Made by a program: the position numbers and the translations under genes. Under the pieces are notes generated by a model. The model was not told the DNA's origin. It saw nothing but the letters and a program-made list of their open reading frames with translations, and made no database searches. A stretch of DNA of 64,000 nt from Gautieria morchelliformis (lineage: Eukaryota > Basidiomycota > Agaricomycetes > Gomphales > Gomphaceae). The stretch covers positions 62,001 to 126,000 of the forward strand of contig WHVA01000298.1 of the NCBI GenBank assembly GCA_015179125.1, written 5' to 3'. Shown here one piece after another: positions 57,481 through 64,000 of this stretch (the stretch's first letter is position 1; each line of letters begins with the position of its first letter).

Positions 57481-57711
57481 AATATTTCATACAACAGCAA
57501 CGCGGCAGCGGCCACTAAGATATTCATGATACATGACATTAGATGGCGCGGACGACATGATCAAGTTATGCCTCACTGTTATTCACGGCGGGGACGTGAA
57601 GTGACCCAAGGACCGGAATGAGCTCGGATCTGGATCCATGAGGAGGCTGGTGTTGGTATGTACGAGGCTGGTGTTGGTATGTACGTGGTATCGCGGAGAT
57701 CCAATGTCCGG
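57481..57711. repeat. Right half of the split 400-bp dispersed repeat
   Basis: Matches about 51890-52086, starting with the right AAT target duplication. It contains a small local duplication of GAGGCTGGTGTTGGTATGTAC (57643-57682). Confidence 0.7.
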
Positions 57712-57784
57712 CCCTTTGATCCAACATGTCAATGTCAATCCCGCTATGTCAATCCCGCTTCAATGTGCAGGATACCTATGCTGC

Positions 57785-58112
57785 ACACAGCTGGAGAGCG
57801 TCTGGGCCCTCCTTGACGCATTTCTACGCCACTCCTGAAACGTGTGCCTTGACGGATTTTCTCCTCTGATGCCCTAGGGTTGTGATATTTCATATTTTGA
57901 TGCCAATACTGTGAAACATACAACAAGATCATACTTATACACTTGGAGAGCGTCCGGGTACTCCTTGAAGTATTTCTACGCCACTCCTCGGTGTGCTTTG
58001 ACGGATGTTGATCTCCTCTGATGCCCTAGGGTTGTGATAGATATTTTGATGCCAATACCGTTACAAGCAAGCTTCGAAATCGAAACATACAACTTGAAGA
58101 TCATACTTATAC
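57785..58112. repeat. Tandem duplication of about 155 bp
   Basis: Two direct copies share CTGGAGAGCGTC or TTGGAGAGCGTC, TTTCTACGCCACTCCT, TCTCCTCTGATGCCCTAGGG and GATCATACTTATACAC. No coding content seen. Confidence 0.7.
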
Positions 58113-58953
58113 ACCGAATTCTCACTTACCAGTTGTCTGTCACCGGGCTGGTACCATGGCAACGCGAGCGCTCAAGCAATATCATGATACGTGAGCCATT
58201 ATAATGCTTCAGTGTGGCTTGTATTTACTGATTATAAATGTGCACCGCAAATTCCGCCCATGTCTTGAACTATCAAAAATGCTCAGACCTACTTACAGTC
58301 ACTAAACCGTTAAGAATTGAGCTTCATGTATTAATCGCCTTGATTTCTCTAATGCCTTCCAATTGCGGCGAATGACGATCGGTAGCGCTGTGGATCTGAT
58401 GGTGGCGCCAGATGCGAGGCCCCTGTGACCACTGCCTTGAGGGTTCGGCCTGCATATATTGAATGCGGAATTCGATCCTCGGACGCTTCCCTGTCAAGAA
58501 AACTGATGGTGATGGGCGAATTCGCAACAAATGGGAGGCGGCCCTGTTCTTGCAAAATAGCTTCTCACAGTGGTCCCTTTCGACATACCAAACGGACCGG
58601 GTCGCCCAATCGGGGTTTAGACTGGCAGCCGACGGACCACAGCCCAAGTCCAGACAGGCGAGCACTGATCTCGCTGCGTCATGATCAAGGGTTCGCCTCA
58701 TACATGCAGAAACAAAGCCTGACAACGGACGCAGTACAGTACATGGACTACGCGCTCCGAGGCTCTCACGAGCACGCCATGGGAAAGGACTGATTTAGCC
58801 TTTAAGTGATACCAGATTCGGACTGTGTTGTATGCCGCTGCGATGCCGTGATGTGATCTACCACCTACATGCGCTATCAGCAACTCGACCACACTAGTAT
58901 ATAGGGTGCACGGATAGACCTTGGCTCATCTCCTCCCATTCACGCTTTATGTA
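58113..58953. other. Upstream region of DUF6533-like gene, copy 1
   Basis: No gene recognised. From about 58590 it is the left end of the 2.9-kb duplicated unit. Confidence 0.4.
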
Positions 58954-60781
58954 ATGGACCAAGAGCTTGACACACTCTACTCACTCCTTTGGAGTAACCA
59001 CATTATTACCTATAATAACAGTGAGGCTTAGCTCTGACTTTGTAAGTTCTTGAATGGCTGACTCGCACTTGTTCTAGTTTCTGCAACTGCCTTGCTATTA
59101 TACGACACGATAGTCACCTTGGATCAAGAAATAAACCTCATTTGGCGGTTTGTAGTAACATCAGAGTTCTCTAGCATAATATAGCACTGACAGGTTTCTC
59201 CAAGGTCCTCATGGTCCTTTGTCACTGCATTATACTTGCTCATCCGACATTACTCTGTGGCATATTTGATCTTGAGTTCATATGGTATAGTGCAAAAATT
59301 CTATTGCCGATGGATCATGGAACCTTTTAATGAGGGACACAGTTTCTATCAACGTGTTTTTGACCGAGAGCGTGAGATCGACTGCTTTCTTTTCAGAAAC
59401 AACTTGTTAACACGACCTTTCCTGTCAGTTGTGGGTGTTATAGCCTGGTCGTCTGTCTCACGGCAACCTCTTACTGAGATGTGCGCATCTTCAGTTGTGG
59501 GCACTACATGGTGTTTCAAGAATGGTGAGTTGCATCGCTTCTAAGCTCTGGACACCGGAAGGCTCATTCTGTTACCCTTGCTCAGGGGTACTATAATACT
59601 CTTGCCAGCAGTCGATATCCTCATTATCCTACGAGTGTACGCACTGTTTGGACGGAGCACAAAAAGTAGCACTCAGGTCTATAGTACTACTCTTTGACTG
59701 ACATAAATCTTAGTTGGCATACTCTTAGTCGTTCTTTGGCTTGGTATGTGAGAACTCTTCATCAGCCTCATTGGGCCTAACTGTTACTTCAGCGGAGACA
59801 ATTGTAATCAGCATTGGATCCACAACTGAGTTTATCTGGTTCTCTGACATAGTTTCGCCTGCAGAGTCTTTTTACATTGTTTCAGCTTGATTTTAAGCCG
59901 ACAACCGCGGTCATGCCAAACCCGCTACCTGGTGTCCTACCTGGTTGCTTTCCATTACAGGACACTCACTTTCCAGTAGCTCGTATAGGGTTAGTGGATT
60001 CTACCTTGCGCTACGAGGTAGGCTGACAATGCGGCTTAGTGCAATAGCATCTGTCTTCCAAGGTATATCTCAGGCTGTTTCTCAAGCCTAGCTGGTTTTC
60101 GAGGTTTACATCTCTAGCTATCTATTTTGGACTTACCGCGGTCGCTTTATATAAAGAAGTGCGACCGTTTGGTTTTTCATTGAGCCCTATCCTAAGGGTT
60201 TTTTTTAGGCAAGTCTGGAGTCTGACCTTCCTTGTCTTCAATACGGCTCATCCACGATATTGTAGAGACGGGGCTGTATATTCCTTCGTGTGAATTATCA
60301 AACAATCTTATATACCCCATAAGCTAATGTCAACGATTATTATACAGCATTTTAGGTATATATCCACTGCTCCTTCTATCTACATTACTCACCGATAATA
60401 CAGTTTTGTATCTATGGAACACCATATCAGTAGGACAGCTCAAAGGTCCCCTGCAAGGGGTCTCAGTACCGTGAGTGTACAGGACTTCTTTTAGCTGCTG
60501 AACCTAAGTAATAATTCCCTATGATTAGGTGGCTGAATGCAATATTTCCTATCATTGTAGGGCTGATCTACTTTGGTGAACCGCGTGGCTCATGCATGAA
60601 ATACTAGGCTGCCCGGCTAGTTCTGAACCTCAGGCGTAGTGCACGGCTCTCCGACGATCTTTCTAGTGACGACATCGAGTTTGATGGAATAAGCAGCAGG
60701 GGGGCAGGAGATGGGCAACTTACGTCTGTCTTCGGAGTGACTGTCGTTGGTTTAAGAAGCGTTGATACAGAAAGCGTTTAG
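58954..60781 (+). CDS. DUF6533-like multi-pass membrane protein, copy 1
   Basis: A mushroom-type integral membrane protein of unknown function. Exon 1 is MDQELDTLYSLLWSNHIITY. Splicing GTGAGG ... TTCTAG joins NNI to SATALLLYDTIVTLDQEINL. A second intron ending CTCCAAG leads to SSWSFVTALYLLIRHYSVAY. Later segments are LPAVDILIILRVYALFGRST (59610), ILLVVLWLG, AETIVISIGSTTEFIW, then DFKPTTAVMPNPLPGVLPGC (59890). The C-terminal part is RLVLNLRRSARLSDDLSSDD and SVFGVTVVGLRSVDTESV with stop at 60781. The YD, IWR and LRVYALFGRS positions match the DUF6533-family layout as I know it. Middle exon borders are only partly resolved. Confidence 0.6.
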
Positions 60782-61863
60782 TTAAAGCGTGTAATTCGAG
60801 GTTCAGGCCGTGCTGGGACAAACACTAAGCAGCATAGAAGAAATCCATATAAGAATAAATTATCCCTTTCTGTGTATTCTAACCCCCGACCATGCAATTG
60901 CCTGAGTTTACATCTCTAGAGTCTAGCTATGGGGGCTTGAACTGAGAATACCGTACTAATATAATACATCTACGGTAGTACCATAGGACGTCGTGAATGA
61001 CTGGCTTGCAGCCGACGCTGGCCTGGGGAACAAACGGCTTCAATGTATATACAGGAACACAGGGTTGAAAGTATGATATCTTTCGCAGTCTCCAATGGAG
61101 CCAATTGACATCCAGTCGAGTGAATCTCGAAAAAAACTAAAAACGATGGAACCTGCTGAAGGTTTGGAACACTCAATATCTTGCTTTGCATTCCCTCCCG
61201 CGCAGCCATCCACCCCATTGCGACGTTCCTTTCGTAAATGTGTCTCTTTGAAAGACGAGATCGAATTTCAGTCCCTTGAGACCGCCAAAAAGAGAACTTG
61301 AAAAGTCCGAAAGGAGACTCTGACTCTGACTTAGCCAGCCCGAAGCAAAAGCGACGTATTTTGTTTGAAACGAGGATATGCACATCCTGAAGCATATGCG
61401 CATCGCATTGGCAACACGCTGAAGGACCACCTCGCGCCATCCCTTGACGGTGATGCAGTATACACGAGTCACGTTCTTTTGAATTCTAGTAGGTTGCCCA
61501 ATCGGGTGAGCCACGGGCAGCCGACGTACGGACTACAGCCCAATTCAGACAGGCAGTTCCCTGCGAGCACTGATCTCGCTGCGTCATGATCAAGGATCAC
61601 CTGATACATGCAGAGACAAAGCCTGACAACGGACGTCACGCAGTACAGTACATGGACTATGCGCTCCGAGGCTCTCACGAGCATGCCATGGGAAAGGACT
61701 GATTTAGCCTTTAAGTGACACCAGCGATTCGGACTGTGTTGTATGCCGCTGCGATGCCGTGACGTGATTTACACCTACATGCGCTATCAGCAACTCGACC
61801 ACACTAGTATATAGGGTGTACAGAGAGATCTTTGCTCATTTCCTCCCATTCACGCTTTATGTA
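60782..61863. other. Spacer between the duplicated membrane-protein genes
   Basis: Holds the end of repeat copy 1, a unique segment of about 400 bp and the upstream region of copy 2. Open frames here have no recognisable content. Confidence 0.4.
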
Positions 61864-63692
61864 ATGGACCAAGAGCTTGACACACTCTACTCCCTCCTTT
61901 GGAGCAACCACATTATTACCTATAATAACAGTGAGGCTTAGGTCCGACTTTGTAAGTTCTTGAATGGCTGACTCAGACTTGTTCTAGTTGCTGCAACGGC
62001 CTTGCTGTTATACGACACGATAGTCACCTTGGATCAAGAAATAAACCTCATTTGGCGGTTTGTAGTAACATCAGAGTTCTCTAGCATAATATAGCACTGA
62101 CAGGTTTCTCCAAGATCCTCATGGTCCTTTGTCACTGCATTATACTTGCTCATCCGACATTACTCTATGGCACATTTGCTCTTGAGTTCATATGGTATAG
62201 TGCAGAAATTCTATTGGTGATGGATCTTGGAACCTTTTAATGAGGGACACAGTTTCTATCAACGTGTTTTTGACCGAGAGCGTGAGATCGACTGCTTTAT
62301 TTTCAGAACAACAACTTGTTAACACGACCTTTTCTGTCAGTTGTAGGTGTCATAGCCTGGTCGTCTGTCTCACGGCAACCTCTTACTGAGATGTGTGTAT
62401 CTTCAGTTGTGGGCACTACATAGTGTTTGAAAAATGGTGAGTCGCCTCGCTTCTAAGCTCTGAACACCGGAAGGCTCATTCCTGTTACCCTTTCTCAGGG
62501 GTATTATAATACTCTTGCCAGCAGTCGATATCCTCATTACCCTACGAGTATACGCACTGTGTGGACGGAGCACAAAAAGTAGTACTTAGGTCTATAGTGC
62601 TACTCTTTGACTGACATAATATTTTTCAGTTGGCATACTCTTAGTCGTGTTTTGGCTTGGTATGTGAGAACTCTTCATCAGCCTCATTGGACCTAACTGT
62701 TACTTCAGCGGAGACAATTGTAATCAGCATTGGATCCACAACTGAGTTTATCTGGTTCTCTGACATAGTTTCGCCTACAGAGTCTTTTTACATTGTTTCA
62801 GCTTGATTTTAAGCCGACAACCGCGGTCATGCCAAACCCGCTACCTGGTGTCCTACCTGGTTGCTTTCCATTACAGAACCCTGACTTTCCAGTAGCTCTT
62901 ATAGGGTTAGTGGATTCCACCTTGCGCTACGATGTAGGCTGACAATGCGGCTTAGTGCAATAGCAACGGTCTTCCAAGGTATGTCTCATATTTTTTCTCA
63001 AACCTAGCTGGTTTTCAACATTTCTAGCTATCTATTTTGGACTTACCGTGGTCGCTTTATTTAAACAAGTGCGACCGTTTAGTTTTTCATTGAGCCCTAT
63101 CCTAAGGGTTTTATTTAGGCAAGTCTGGAGTCTGACCTTCCTTGTCTTCAATCCAGCTCATCCACGATATTGCAGAGATGGGGCTGTATATTCCCTCGTG
63201 TGAATTATCAAACAATCTTTATATATCCCATAAGCTAATGTCAACGATTTTTGTACAGCATTTTAGGTATATATCCACTGCGCCTTCTATCTACGTTACT
63301 CACCGATAATACAGTTTTGTATCTTTGGAACACCATATCAGTAGGTCGGCTCAAAGGTCCCCTGCAAGGGGTCTCAGTACCGTGAGTGTACAGGACTTCT
63401 TTTAGCTGCTGAACCTAAGTAATAATTCCCTATGATTAGGTGGCTGAATGCAATATTTCCTATCATTGTAGGGCTGATCTACTTTGGTGAACCGCGTGGC
63501 TCATGCATGAAATACTAGGCAGCCCGGCTAGTTCTGAACCTCAGGCGCAGTGCACGGCTCTCCGATGATCTTTCTAGTGACGACATCGAGTTAGATGGAA
63601 CATGCAGCAGGTGGGCAGGAGATGGGCAACTTACGTCTGTCTTCGGAATGACTTTCCCTGGTTTAAGAAGCGTTGATACAGAAAGCGTATAA
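61864..63692 (+). CDS. DUF6533-like multi-pass membrane protein, copy 2
   Basis: Tandem duplicate of 58954-60781 with the same exon plan. It starts MDQELDTLYSLLWSNHIITY at 61864, with the same first introns (GTGAGG ... TTCTAG). Middle motifs are kept (LPAVDILITLRVYALCGRST; PTTAVMPNPLPGVLPGC). The C terminus is RLVLNLRRSARLSDDLSSDD followed by IELDGTCSRWAG and LRSVDTESV, stop at 63692. Several changes are amino-acid replacing (FDG to LDG, SVFGVT to SVFGMT), but the end stays open in the same frame, which argues for two working genes or very recent duplication. Confidence 0.57.
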
Positions 63693-64000
63693 TCAAAGCG
63701 TATAATTTGAGGTTCAGGCCGTGCTGGGACAAACAATAAGCAGCATAGAAGCAATCCATATAACAATAAATTATGCTTTTCTGTGTCTTCTAACCCCAGA
63801 CCATGCAATTGCCTGAGTTTACATCTCTAGAGTCTAGCTATGGGGGCTTGAAGGCTGAGAATACCGTACTAATATAATATATCTACGGTAGTACCGTAGG
63901 AACTGGCTTGCAGCCGACGCTGGTCTGGGGAACAAACGGCTTCAATGTATATACAGGAACACAGGCTTGAAAGTATCTTTCGCAGTCTCCTATATTCGAG

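Larger units (their letters stand above)
58590..63994. repeat. Direct tandem duplication, two 2.5-kb copies at 2.9-kb spacing
   Basis: 58590-61090 and 61493-63994 are near-identical in order and sequence, for example ATGGACCAAGAGCTTGACAC at 58954 and 61864, and GACCATGCAATTGCCTGAG at 60888 and 63799. The second copy runs to the window edge. Sequence between the copies (61090-61493) is unique. Confidence 0.9.

Noticed and set aside
60970..61440. 156-codon minus-strand frame between the duplicated genes
   Set aside because: Covers repeat end and spacer, is not preserved in the second copy, and shows no motif.

Overview
The window reads as nuclear DNA of a mushroom-forming basidiomycete (Agaricomycetes). 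Genes are split by many short GT-AG introns (about 36-100 nt). The protein set is typical of that group: calcineurin A, a glyoxal-oxidase-type copper radical oxidase with a membrane tail, aminoglycoside-phosphotransferase-like kinases and DUF6533-like membrane proteins. The repeats are Ty3/gypsy LTRs starting TGTCATGAC, a tyrosine-recombinase retroelement relic and a terminal-inverted-repeat DNA element. No bacterial-style operons, rRNA genes or CRISPR arrays were seen. Names come from motif recognition by eye, without database searches.

Layout. 1-5.9 kb is nested LTR-retrotransposon debris: a 1.25-kb LTR palindrome, a solo LTR with a perfect 5-bp target duplication, and a decayed gypsy protease region. 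6.1-9.15 kb (minus) is a multi-exon calcineurin catalytic subunit with all metal ligands present. 9.7-28.7 kb is an array of paralogous genes, all on the minus strand, for a secreted modular repeat protein I do not recognise (here called A, B, C, D, E, G, H). Each starts with a signal peptide and an exon of variable length, followed by 0-5 copies of a 159-nt exon plus 65-nt intron module. A, E, G and H read open throughout. B is frameshifted, C is a collapsed remnant cut by a retroelement Gag, and D is chimeric with a Gag zinc knuckle. Gag fragments and a tyrosine-recombinase retroelement relic (15.05-19.6 kb) and a 2.23-kb DNA transposon (22.3-24.5 kb) have inserted into the array.

29.8-36.6 kb holds a VHS-GAT trafficking adaptor (minus) divergent from a phosphotransferase-like kinase (plus). 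About 2.6 kb of this pair is duplicated in tandem. The left kinase copy is a pseudogene that also lacks the catalytic Asp, the right kinase copy is intact, and the right VHS copy is truncated. 38.0-49.9 kb is a block of ordinary conserved genes: copper radical oxidase (+), nucleoporin NDC1 (-), eIF3 subunit L (+) and a TMEM184/DUF300 membrane protein (+).

50-58.9 kb is repeat-rich, with an MMTAG-family gene (53.0-53.9 kb, -) and a 2.62-kb transposon (54862-57480). That transposon shares the CACCGCGTTTT terminus and 3-bp target duplication of the 22.3-kb element, and contains a multi-exon membrane-protein gene. 58.9-64 kb is a 2.9-kb direct tandem duplication carrying two DUF6533-like membrane-protein genes.

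The conserved genes do not form a pathway. The striking parts are the secreted-repeat gene array with its exon-level tandem duplications, and the CACCG-terminus transposon family that has inserted into it and elsewhere.
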